Source of the DNA: Gemmatimonadaceae bacterium
Lineage (GTDB): Bacteria; Gemmatimonadota; Gemmatimonadetes; Gemmatimonadales; Gemmatimonadaceae
Direction: 5' to 3'
Assembly: GCA_025451425.1 (NCBI GenBank)
Contig: JANWKK010000269.1
Location: forward strand, 1 to 6,875
DNA length: 6,875 nt
Positions 1 to 6,082 of the stretch are shown here, piece by piece; position 1 is the first letter of the stretch, and each line of letters begins with the position of its first letter. The position numbers and the translations under genes are program-made. The notes under the pieces are model-generated. The model was not told where the DNA came from. It did no database searches and was given only the letters and a program-made list of their open reading frames with translations.

Positions 1-47
1 CGCGCCTTCGGCGCCGCGCCCGCTTCATTTCTCGTCACGCCCCTTTC

Positions 48-110
48 GACGCGCCGTCTGACGCGCCGTCTTCGACGCGCCGTTCTTCGACGCGCCCTTA
101 TCGACGCGCC
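48..110. repeat. Degenerate GACGCGCC tandem repeat
   Basis: Five exact copies of GACGCGCC start at 48, 60, 74, 89 and 103, at spacings of 12, 14, 15 and 14 bases. The consensus unit on the minus strand is about GGCGCGTCGAAGA. The array lies in the short stretch downstream of the M3 stop. On the minus strand it lies in the M3 frame beyond the stop and would encode a Lys/Arg/Ala-rich peptide. On the plus strand one frame is open from the left edge to a TAG at 115-117. It could be the end of a converging gene, a leftover C-terminal tail of the peptidase, or non-coding. A short GCGCC-TTC-GGCGC hairpin lies at 2-14. I see no recognisable gene in 1-135. Confidence 0.7.
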
Positions 111-135
111 GTTTTAGCTCGAAGAGTCGCGATCC

Positions 136-1668
136 CTACTGCAGGAGGCGCGTGACCGCCCGCACGAGCGGATCGAACGTGAGCTTCTTCCCCGCCACTC
201 GTTGCGCCTGTTCGTCGGCGAGTTCGCGCTGGCCCTCGCCGAACAGGGCGGAGCACATCCATGGACCCGCGCGAGGGTTCCGCCACCAGTCCGCGTCGTA
301 ATTCTCGACGAGCGTCTCGGTGATCAGCGCCTGGAGTTGCCAGGCGCGAAGATACCGCGCCGCGTAGAAGCGCGGGTCGACGTCGACGAACGCGTCGGCG
401 GGGCTGTAGAGGAAGCTCGTTGCGCTCGTTAGGCGCTCCGTGTAGAGATCCGGCAGCGCATCCCACGGAAGATTCCCGCCATAGAGCTCGATCTCGTAGC
501 CGAGCTTCGCCGCGTAACGCCGCAGGAAGTGCAGCTCTTCGAAGCCCACCGCGCGCAGGAACGTGCGGACATTCGCCGGTCCCACCTCCGTGTAGCGTTC
601 CAGCCAGCCCTCGTCCTGCATGAGGTGGTCGAAGAGCATCGCGTAGCCTTCGGTGATCGAGTTGTCGCCGAGCCAGCGGTACTCGTAGGGCAGGTCCGGC
701 CGCATGTACGCGAAGTGCAGCGCATGCCCAAGCTCGTGGAGAAAGGTATTCCAGTCCGTTTGGCCACCGTGCGGGCGCATGACGAGATAGACTTCGTTCG
801 GCACGCGCACTGGCGCGCAGAATGCGCGCGATCGCTTCCCCTCCCGGTCGCCGGTGTCGAAGAGAATCCGCCCTGCCGCCGTTGCGTCTACGCCCATTTC
901 GCGAACCTGCTTACGAATCGACGGCTCCATCGAGCTCGGTGGGAAAAAGCGATCGAACTCCTTGGCACGAAAGAGCGCGAGCGCGTCGGCACGGGTGACC
1001 TCCGAGCGGGTCATGCCTAACCGCGATCGAAGAAATTCAGGAAGCACATCGTCCCAGATCGGCTGCGTGTCGCGGAGGAAGGCATCGCACTGTTCACGCA
1101 ACCCGTTGAGACTGAGGCCGCTCAGGAGCTCGAACGCGGTGTTGTAGCCGTCCGCGAGACCGATGTTTTCCGTGATGTCGCGCTCGCGCTGGAACCGTTC
1201 GCGACGCATCGGCGCCAACTCGCGCTCGACCAACGTCGCGCGGGCATGGTCGATCGCGTGTCGCTCGCGCGCGTCAGATGTGTTCGCGAGCTCGATCGCC
1301 ACTCGCTGATACTCGAGCTCGCGCCCGTCGGCGAGTCGGACGACCGCCGTCCCCTCCCACGCGATGTCACGCTCATCGAGCGTCGCCAGCGCGCGCGCGC
1401 TCTGCGCCTCGACGAGCCAATCGGTGAGCAGCCGCAGCCCACGTTGGTCCTCGCTGCCGGAATCCGACGAGCGGAACATCTCGAGCACCATGGCGAGTGC
1501 ATCGGGGCCGAGGATCGCTGCGTGCTTCTCGTAAATGGGCTGCAACTCTGCCGTCGGCTTCTGGCCGGAGTGTGCCAGATAGTACTCGCGCGAGAGCTCC
1601 TCCATGAACGCATCGCCCTCGCGACGCAACCGATCGATCGAGAGCGAAGTCGTGTTCAGCACCGGCAT
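136..1668 (-). CDS. M3-family zinc oligopeptidase (PepF / thimet type)
   Basis: Probable cytosolic metallopeptidase that degrades short peptides. The zinc motif HELGH is at residues 311-315 within TFLHELGHALHFAY. The third ligand is Glu340 in SITEGYAML, 25 residues after the second His, exactly the spacing in thimet oligopeptidase. A short block before the motif (AFCAPVRVPNEVYLVMRPH, about 282-300) and the C-terminal helical part (RAWQLQALITETLVENYDADWW, about 441-462) fit the family fold. At 510 residues it is shorter than PepF (about 600). It has no signal peptide or membrane segment. The N-terminal 200 residues are charged and helical, with little I can match specifically. The start is supported by a strong GGAGG site. 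It is very probably cotranscribed with glyQS, 26 bases upstream. Leu217 uses a rare TTA codon inside a GTTAGGCA word. The frame continues open for 36 codons after the TAG stop. Confidence 0.88.
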   Translation of the reverse strand: MPVLNTTSLSIDRLRREGDAFMEELSREYYLAHSGQKPTAELQPIYEKHAAILGPDALAMVLEMFRSSDSGSEDQRGLRLLTDWLVEAQSARALATLDERDIAWEGTAVVRLADGRELEYQRVAIELANTSDARERHAIDHARATLVERELAPMRRERFQRERDITENIGLADGYNTAFELLSGLSLNGLREQCDAFLRDTQPIWDDVLPEFLRSRLGMTRSEVTRADALALFRAKEFDRFFPPSSMEPSIRKQVREMGVDATAAGRILFDTGDREGKRSRAFCAPVRVPNEVYLVMRPHGGQTDWNTFLHELGHALHFAYMRPDLPYEYRWLGDNSITEGYAMLFDHLMQDEGWLERYTEVGPANVRTFLRAVGFEELHFLRRYAAKLGYEIELYGGNLPWDALPDLYTERLTSATSFLYSPADAFVDVDPRFYAARYLRAWQLQALITETLVENYDADWWRNPRAGPWMCSALFGEGQRELADEQAQRVAGKKLTFDPLVRAVTRLLQ

Positions 1669-1675
1669 CTCACCC

Positions 1676-1680
1676 CCTCC
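1676..1680 (-). promoter_or_regulatory. Shine-Dalgarno site of the M3 peptidase gene
   Basis: GGAGG on the minus strand inside a longer purine run (1673-1682), 7 bases before the ATG at 1668. It is the strongest ribosome binding site in the window and settles the start of the M3 gene. A GTTAGGCA word lies directly upstream. Confidence 0.75.
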
Positions 1681-1694
1681 CCATGCCTAACGTC

Positions 1695-3059
1695 TCACGC
1701 CGTCAGTCGCTCGGCGATGACACTACGAATCTGGTCGGCGGCAACTCGTTCTTGCAGGAGCGTGTCGCGGTCGCGAATCGTCACGGTACCATCTTGCATC
1801 GTTTGACCGTCGACGGTGATGCAATACGGCGTTCCAATCTCGTCCTGCCGTCGATACCGCCGGCCGATCGCGCCCGATTCGTCGTAAAAAACCGGGAAGG
1901 CGCGCCGCAACTCCTTCGACAGCTTCTCGGCAAACTCCGGCATTCCGTCCTTTTTTACCAGCGGGAAAATTCCCGCCTTGACAGGCGCGAGAGAGGCCGA
2001 AAGACCGAGCACCGTTCGTCCCTCGTCCTCACCCGCGACCTGCTCCTCACGATAGGCGTTGACAAGCAGCGCCTGCGTCGTACGGTCCGCTCCAACGGAC
2101 GTCTCGACCACGTTCGGCACGTAGCGTCGATTATTCGGCTGGTCGAAGTACTCGAGCTTCTTGCCCGAGTGCTTCTGATGTTGCGTGAGATCGAAATCAC
2201 CGCGGTTGTGGACGCCCTCGATCTCCTGAAAGCCGAGCGTGCCGCCGAAGTCGAACTGAACGTCGAACGCCGCGCGGGCGTAGTGTGCCAGCTCTTCCTT
2301 CGTGTGCTGATGGAACTGCAGCCGATCTTCGGCGAGGCCGAGGCCACGATGCCATGTCATGCGCTGTTCTTTCCAGTATTCGAACCATTGCATGTCTGTT
2401 CCGGGCTCGACGAAGAACTGCATCTCCATCTGCTCAAATTCACGAGTTCTAAAGATGAAGTTGCCAGGCGTGATCTCGTTCCGGAAGGCCTTACCGATCT
2501 GTGCGATGCCAAAGGGCACCTTCTGGCGCATCGCCTGTTGGACGTTAAGAAAGTTCACATAGATCCCCTGCGCCGTTTCCGGCCGCAGAAAGATTTCGGC
2601 TGCGGAGTCTTCGACCGGTCCCATGAACGTTCTGAACATCAGGTTGAACAGGCGCGGCTCGGAGAGCGTCCCTTTGGAGCCGCACACAGGACATTGCCCA
2701 TCCGGTGTTCCCGGTGTCCCCTTAATTCTCGGATCGTCGGCGCGAAATCGTTTGCGACAATTCCGGCAGTCGACGAGCGGATCCGTGAAACCAGCGACGT
2801 GACCGCTCGCGACCCACACTTCGCGATTCATGAGAATGGCCGCGTCGAGCCCTTCGATGTCGTCGCGCGCGCGAACCATCGAGTGCCACCAGCGATCCTT
2901 GAGATTCTTCTTCAGCTCGACGCCGAGTGGACCGTAATCCCAAACGGATCCGGTACCGCCGTAGATCTCGGATGACTGGAAAATGAATCCGCGCCGCTTG
3001 CAGAGCGACACGAGACGGTCCAGAACGTCTGGGCGGGCGGTCACGGTAGACACGGGCAA
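1695..3059 (-). CDS. glyQS: Glycine--tRNA ligase, single-chain homodimeric type (EC 6.1.1.14)
   Basis: Class II aminoacyl-tRNA synthetase that charges tRNA-Gly in the cytosol; the dimeric, one-polypeptide form (also named glyS) rather than the alpha2-beta2 form. It has 454 residues. In order: [11 protein letters not shown] at 25-35 and WDYGPLG at 40-46 (family N-terminus); a four-Cys zinc-finger-like insert at C98, C101, C123, C126; FLRPETAQG at 157-165; motif 2, FRNEITP with [10 protein letters not shown], at 192-212; motif 3, ETSVGADRT, at 319-327 with Arg326; then an anticodon-binding domain at about 355-450. The start is uncertain: TTG 3059, GTG 3053 and GTG 3044 are all possible after an in-frame TAA at 3075-3077, and none has a clear Shine-Dalgarno site. 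The leader is entirely inverted repeat. I see no T-box-like leader. It lies 26 bases before the M3 peptidase gene. Confidence 0.96.
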   Translation of the reverse strand: MPVSTVTARPDVLDRLVSLCKRRGFIFQSSEIYGGTGSVWDYGPLGVELKKNLKDRWWHSMVRARDDIEGLDAAILMNREVWVASGHVAGFTDPLVDCRNCRKRFRADDPRIKGTPGTPDGQCPVCGSKGTLSEPRLFNLMFRTFMGPVEDSAAEIFLRPETAQGIYVNFLNVQQAMRQKVPFGIAQIGKAFRNEITPGNFIFRTREFEQMEMQFFVEPGTDMQWFEYWKEQRMTWHRGLGLAEDRLQFHQHTKEELAHYARAAFDVQFDFGGTLGFQEIEGVHNRGDFDLTQHQKHSGKKLEYFDQPNNRRYVPNVVETSVGADRTTQALLVNAYREEQVAGEDEGRTVLGLSASLAPVKAGIFPLVKKDGMPEFAEKLSKELRRAFPVFYDESGAIGRRYRRQDEIGTPYCITVDGQTMQDGTVTIRDRDTLLQERVAADQIRSVIAERLTA

Positions 3060-3060
3060 T

Positions 3061-3172
3061 TGAGGTGCTAGGTGTTAGGCGAGGGGATAGGGGCGAGGGG
3101 CCAGAGAAAAGCTAATTCGCCATGTGGCGCCAGGGCGTGAGCCTAGCCCTAACCTCTAGCCCCTAGCCCTCA
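3061..3172. repeat. Imperfect TAGG-rich inverted repeat filling the ypdA-glyQS gap
   Basis: The gap opens with TGAGGTGCTAGGTGTTAG (from 3061) and closes with CTAGCCCCTAGCCCTCA (to 3172). The reverse complement of the right arm aligns to the left arm with several mismatches and small indels, covering about 30 bases of each arm. The left arm has three GGGG runs on the plus strand (3083-3086, 3090-3093, 3097-3100). The right arm has GGG-CTAG-type runs on the minus strand. At the centre, CGCCA-TG-TGGCG (3118-3129) is a small perfect hairpin followed on the minus strand by a loose TTTT. CTAGGTGTTAG at 3068-3078 differs by one base from CTAGGTGATAG in the purA-ypdA gap. The whole glyQS leader lies inside this repeat. 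Confidence 0.7.
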
Positions 3173-3173
3173 T

Positions 3174-4199
3174 TCAGGTATCCAGCTCCGCACTCAGTTT
3201 GGGCGGCGCCGGCGCTGCTCGACCCGTGAGCCGCGCGACAATACGGTCGCCGTGATAGCGGCCATTCTCAATGAAGACCTTGTTGGCGTCGTAGCCGGCG
3301 ATCACGACACCAGCGATGAAGACGCCGGGTATGGTCGTCTCCAATGTCTCCGGGTCGTGCTCGGGAATGCCCGTGGTCGGATCGATCGGCACGCCCACCT
3401 GCTTGAGCAAGTCCGTATTCGGCGCGAAACCCGTCATGATGTAGACGAGGCTGGCGGGAAGCCGATGGCTCTTCGCCCCATCATCCGTCGCATGTATGCA
3501 CACGGAATCCGGCTCGATCGAAGCGACACGGCTATTCCAACGAACGTCGATGCTGCCTTCCTTCACTCGATTCTGAAAGTCAGGAAGCACCCACGGCTTG
3601 ATGCGTTTGTCGAACGTTGGACCGAAATGTACGAGGGTGACGTACGCTCCAGAGCGCCAGAGGTCGAGAGAAGCCTCCGCCGCGGAGTTGCCGCCTCCCA
3701 CGACCACGACGCGTTGCTGAAATGCCTCGTGGCCCTCCCGATAAACGTGCGTGACGTGCGGCAAATTTTCGCCCGGGACGCCGAGACGATTCGGCGAGCC
3801 GAAGTATCCAGTGGCGACGATGACCGCCCCCGCATTGGTGCGTCGCACGAGGCCGCCACGCGTGCGCGAATGCACAATGAGCTCGTCGTCAGCTCGCTCG
3901 ATCGACGTTACACGCTCGTACTGCCGAACGGGGATGCCGAAATGCGTGACCGCGGCGCGATAGTATGCGAGCGCATCGCGACGCGTCGGCTTCTCCGTCG
4001 CGATGACGAACGGGAGATCGCCGATCCCGAGCTTCTCGGCCGTCGAGAAGAAGCGTACGTAGGTCGGATAGTGCGCAATCGTGCTAACGACTGCTTCGGA
4101 CTCTATGACGACCGTCCGCAGTCCCGCATGCTGCGCCGAGATCGACGCGGCGAGCCCGCATGGTCCACCGCCGACGATGAGAACGTCTACATCAGACAA
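3174..4199 (-). CDS. ypdA: YpdA-family bacillithiol-disulfide reductase (FAD/NADPH)
   Basis: Flavoprotein of the thioredoxin-reductase-like fold. Its family is assigned to reducing bacillithiol disulfide with NADPH, together with bacilliredoxins, in the cytosol. The N-terminal FAD motif is GGGPCG at 10-15, and its Cys falls at residue 14, the same position as the active-site Cys14 described for Staphylococcus aureus YpdA. Other family blocks are YPTYVRFFST at 44-53 followed by KLGIGDLPF, a KPTRRDALAYYR stretch at 70-81, VATGYFG at 128-134, the NADPH motif VVVVGGGNSA at 164-173, IKPWVLPDF at 200-208 and IAGVVIAGYDANKVFIENG at 295-313. There is no CxxC pair, which separates it from thioredoxin reductase. 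Its length of 341 is close to the roughly 330 of the family. The start is TTG with a GGGAG site. Inverted repeats flank it on both sides, so it may have its own transcript. Substrate specificity is inferred; bacillithiol genes are not in this window. Confidence 0.9.
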   Translation of the reverse strand: MSDVDVLIVGGGPCGLAASISAQHAGLRTVVIESEAVVSTIAHYPTYVRFFSTAEKLGIGDLPFVIATEKPTRRDALAYYRAAVTHFGIPVRQYERVTSIERADDELIVHSRTRGGLVRRTNAGAVIVATGYFGSPNRLGVPGENLPHVTHVYREGHEAFQQRVVVVGGGNSAAEASLDLWRSGAYVTLVHFGPTFDKRIKPWVLPDFQNRVKEGSIDVRWNSRVASIEPDSVCIHATDDGAKSHRLPASLVYIMTGFAPNTDLLKQVGVPIDPTTGIPEHDPETLETTIPGVFIAGVVIAGYDANKVFIENGRYHGDRIVARLTGRAAPAPPKLSAELDT

Positions 4200-4205
4200 T
4201 CCGAA

Positions 4206-4210
4206 CTCCC
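4206..4210 (-). promoter_or_regulatory. Shine-Dalgarno site that fixes the TTG start of ypdA
   Basis: GGGAG on the minus strand lies 6 bases before a TTG at 4199. An in-frame TAG at 4215-4217 rules out any earlier start, and the Rossmann motif begins only a few residues after the TTG. This short stretch between the inverted repeat and the gene is the only non-repeat leader ypdA has. Confidence 0.55.
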
Positions 4211-4214
4211 GAGC

Positions 4215-4280
4215 CTAGGTGATAGGTGATAAGTGCTAGAAAGGAACGAGGAGCCGCTACCACCTAGCACTATCACCTAG
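4215..4280. repeat. TAGG-type inverted repeat between purA and ypdA
   Basis: CTAGGTGATAG at 4215-4225 is matched perfectly by CTATCACCTAG at 4270-4280. Inside it, GTGCTAG at 4233-4239 pairs with CTAGCAC at 4264-4270. The left arm carries 7 extra bases (GTGATAA, a partial second copy of the GTGATAG word). About 24 bases of loop remain. The right arm runs into purA and supplies its last two codons and stop. A transcript from this gap could fold into a long hairpin and so end transcription or stabilise the purA 3' end, but there is no T-run, so it is not a classic intrinsic terminator. It shares words with the repeat at 3061-3172. Confidence 0.75.
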
Positions 4281-5559
4281 AACCTTCGATGATTTGGTCT
4301 CGCTTCGTCCCCACGCTCACGTACGTGATCGGCGTCTCGACGAGTTCCTGCATGCGGTCAAGGTACCGTCTCGCGCCGTCTGGAAGCTCCTCGATGCGAC
4401 GGCAGTCCGCCGTCGACTCGCGCCAGCCATCCATCCACTCATAGCGCGGTACGACGCGCTCCTGAGCGGTGAGGTCGGCCGGAAACTCCTCGTGCAGCTC
4501 GCCCTCGTACTCGTAGCCGACGCAGATGCCGATCTTCTCGAGCGTGTCGAGCACATCGAGCTTCGTCACGGCCAGGTCGGTAAGGCCGTTGATGCGTGCT
4601 GCATAACGAACCACCACCGCGTCGAACCAACCGCAGCGGCGAGGCCGTCCAGTGGTCGCACCGAACTCGTTGCCTAACGTGCGAACGTTCGTTGCGAGCG
4701 GCTCATCCATCTCTGTCGGGAGAGGGCCGGCCCCGACCCGAGTCGTGTACGCCTTCACGACGCCGAGCACGGCGTCGATGTCCATCGGCGCGATGCCCGA
4801 GCCGACGGCGGCACCGCCCGACGTCGTGTTGCTCGACGTGACGAACGGATACGTACCGTGATCGATGTCGAGCAACGAGCCCTGTGCCCCCTCGAGGAGC
4901 ACGGCCGCGCCGCTCCGCACCGCGCGATGCATCGCGAGTCCGACATCCTCGGCGAGCGGGAGCAGTCGCTCCGCGAGGCGCTCGAGCATCGCGATCGTCT
5001 CACCACAATTCACTCGCTTGCTGCTGCCGAATCGGGTGAGCTGCGCTTCGGCGTGCGCTGCGCCCTGCTCGACGAGCTGTCGCAGCCGTTCACCATGCCG
5101 AAGGTCGAGCACGCGCACGCCGCGGCGTGCGACTTTGTCTTCATATGCTGGGCCGATGCCGCGTCCCGTCGTCCCGATGACCTTGCTCGCCTCGCTTTCG
5201 GCATCGACGAGCTTGTGATAGGGCAACACGAGATGCGCGCGATCACTCACGTACAATCTTCCCTCGACGTCCACGCCGTCGCGGACAAGCCCGTCGATCT
5301 CGGTGAAGAGAGTGTCCGGATCGAGCACGACACCATTGCCGATCGCGCACCGCACGCCAGGATGGAGAATGCCACTGGGTATCTGGTGCAGCACGAACGA
5401 CGTGTCGCCGATGTGCACGGTGTGACCCGCGTTGGCGCCGCCCTGATACCGGACGACCCAATCCGCCCGCTCGGCGAGGACGTCGACGAGCTTCCCTTTC
5501 CCTTCGTCGCCCCACTGTGCACCGACGACGACGAGTGTACGCGTGTGAGAGCTGAACAT
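4273..5559 (-). CDS. purA: Adenylosuccinate synthase (EC 6.3.4.4)
   Basis: Cytosolic enzyme that joins IMP and aspartate using GTP to give adenylosuccinate, the first committed step from IMP to AMP. Its 428 residues are a normal length. Landmarks in order: QWGDEGKGK at 15-23, holding the GTP loop and catalytic Asp18; GHT at 45-47 with catalytic His46, the same 28-residue spacing as the E. coli Asp13/His41 pair; IGTTGRGIGPAYEDK at 128-142 (IMP binding); LLEGAQG at 221-227 followed by DIDHGTYPFVTSSNTT; TTRVGAGPLPTE at 272-283; TTGRPRRCGWFD at 302-313; TKLDVLD at 332-338 and GTKRD at 417-421 (guanine site). All look intact. The ATG at 5559 gives the usual short N-terminus, though its ribosome binding site is weak. 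It lies 10 bases after the DUF456 stop. Oddly, the last codons and the stop (TCT AGG TGA) lie inside an intergenic inverted repeat, and Leu295 uses a TTA codon that is very rare here. Confidence 0.97.
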   Translation of the reverse strand: MFSSHTRTLVVVGAQWGDEGKGKLVDVLAERADWVVRYQGGANAGHTVHIGDTSFVLHQIPSGILHPGVRCAIGNGVVLDPDTLFTEIDGLVRDGVDVEGRLYVSDRAHLVLPYHKLVDAESEASKVIGTTGRGIGPAYEDKVARRGVRVLDLRHGERLRQLVEQGAAHAEAQLTRFGSSKRVNCGETIAMLERLAERLLPLAEDVGLAMHRAVRSGAAVLLEGAQGSLLDIDHGTYPFVTSSNTTSGGAAVGSGIAPMDIDAVLGVVKAYTTRVGAGPLPTEMDEPLATNVRTLGNEFGATTGRPRRCGWFDAVVVRYAARINGLTDLAVTKLDVLDTLEKIGICVGYEYEGELHEEFPADLTAQERVVPRYEWMDGWRESTADCRRIEELPDGARRYLDRMQELVETPITYVSVGTKRDQIIEGSR

Positions 5560-5569
5560 GTGCCGAAAT

Positions 5570-6082
5570 CTAGATTGCCTTGCTGAGCGCCGCGAAAAAC
5601 AGCCAAATGGCCATCACGAGTCCAATGGCGATTTTGATGGCGGCCGCGGTGACGCGTCCGATGAACGCACCCCACGCGACGCGCGTCGAGACTCCTCCGC
5701 CGCTACCGCGACTCATCTCGAAAAGGAAGGCGCCCACAAAGGCGCCGACGAACGCGCCGACGATCGAGCCCACAATCGGGATGGGTACGCCCATGAAGGC
5801 GCCAACCATCCCGCCGATGATCGCACCCCAGCCAGCGCGCCGGGAGCCGCCATATCTCTTCGTGAAGCGGGAGGCGAGTATCCACTCGAGTCCTTCGGCG
5901 ATCACCATCAGAATGCCGACGACGACCACGGACGCCCAACCGATGCCGCCATTCGGGACAAGCAGCTTGTAACAGAGCGCCGCCGCGAACATCACGAGCG
6001 TGCCCGGCATACCGAACGGGATCATGATGAGTGACAACACCAAGACCCCGGTGAGGACCAGGACTGACGTGAAGACGTCCAT
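5570..6082 (-). CDS. DUF456-type small membrane protein (170 aa)
   Basis: Integral membrane protein resembling the DUF456 family, whose function is not established. Hydrophobic segments lie at about residues 4-20, 26-42 and 48-68, then a glycine-rich pair at about 84-121 and a final helix at about 146-166. The glycine-rich part reads VGAFVGAFVGAF at 108-119, a four-residue glycine-zipper period encoded by a 12-base tandem repeat at 5727-5762. It is followed by a charged FEMSR turn, as is typical of the family. I chose the ATG at 6082 over longer in-frame starts because a GGAG site lies 8 bases upstream, the family's hydrophobic N-terminus begins there, and the longer version would run through the M28 gene in a non-coding frame. 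It overlaps the upstream peptidase gene by one base and ends 10 bases before purA, so all three are probably cotranscribed. Nothing in the sequence suggests a role in purine synthesis. Confidence 0.8.
   Translation of the reverse strand: MDVFTSVLVLTGVLVLSLIMIPFGMPGTLVMFAAALCYKLLVPNGGIGWASVVVVGILMVIAEGLEWILASRFTKRYGGSRRAGWGAIIGGMVGAFMGVPIPIVGSIVGAFVGAFVGAFLFEMSRGSGGGVSTRVAWGAFIGRVTAAAIKIAIGLVMAIWLFFAALSKAI

Noticed and set aside
1..28. Start of another minus-strand gene (ATG at 26-28 followed by an Arg-rich reading)
   Set aside because: Only nine codons are visible, they are a GC-simple run, and there is no convincing ribosome binding site.
1683..2975. 430-codon open frame on the plus strand opposite glyQS
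   Set aside because: It is the antisense of an unmistakable GlyRS. Long antisense frames are common at this G+C, and its translation shows no recognisable domain.
3107..3129. Intrinsic terminator for ypdA (CGCCA/TGGCG hairpin plus TTTT)
   Set aside because: The stem is only 5 bp with a 2-base loop, and the T-run is 4 bases long and 7 bases away from the stem. It is better described as the centre of the larger inverted repeat.
3061..3172. CRISPR array or T-box riboswitch before glyQS
   Set aside because: There are no equal-length spacers between identical repeats, and I see no T-box core sequence or tRNA-pairing stem; the structure is a single imperfect inverted repeat.
3252..4229. 325-codon plus-strand open frame opposite ypdA
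   Set aside because: It is antisense to a clear YpdA with intact motifs, has no family-like motif of its own, and runs through the repeat at its end.
5727..5762. 12-base tandem repeat as a separate genetic element
   Set aside because: It simply encodes the VGAF glycine-zipper period of the DUF456 protein, in frame.
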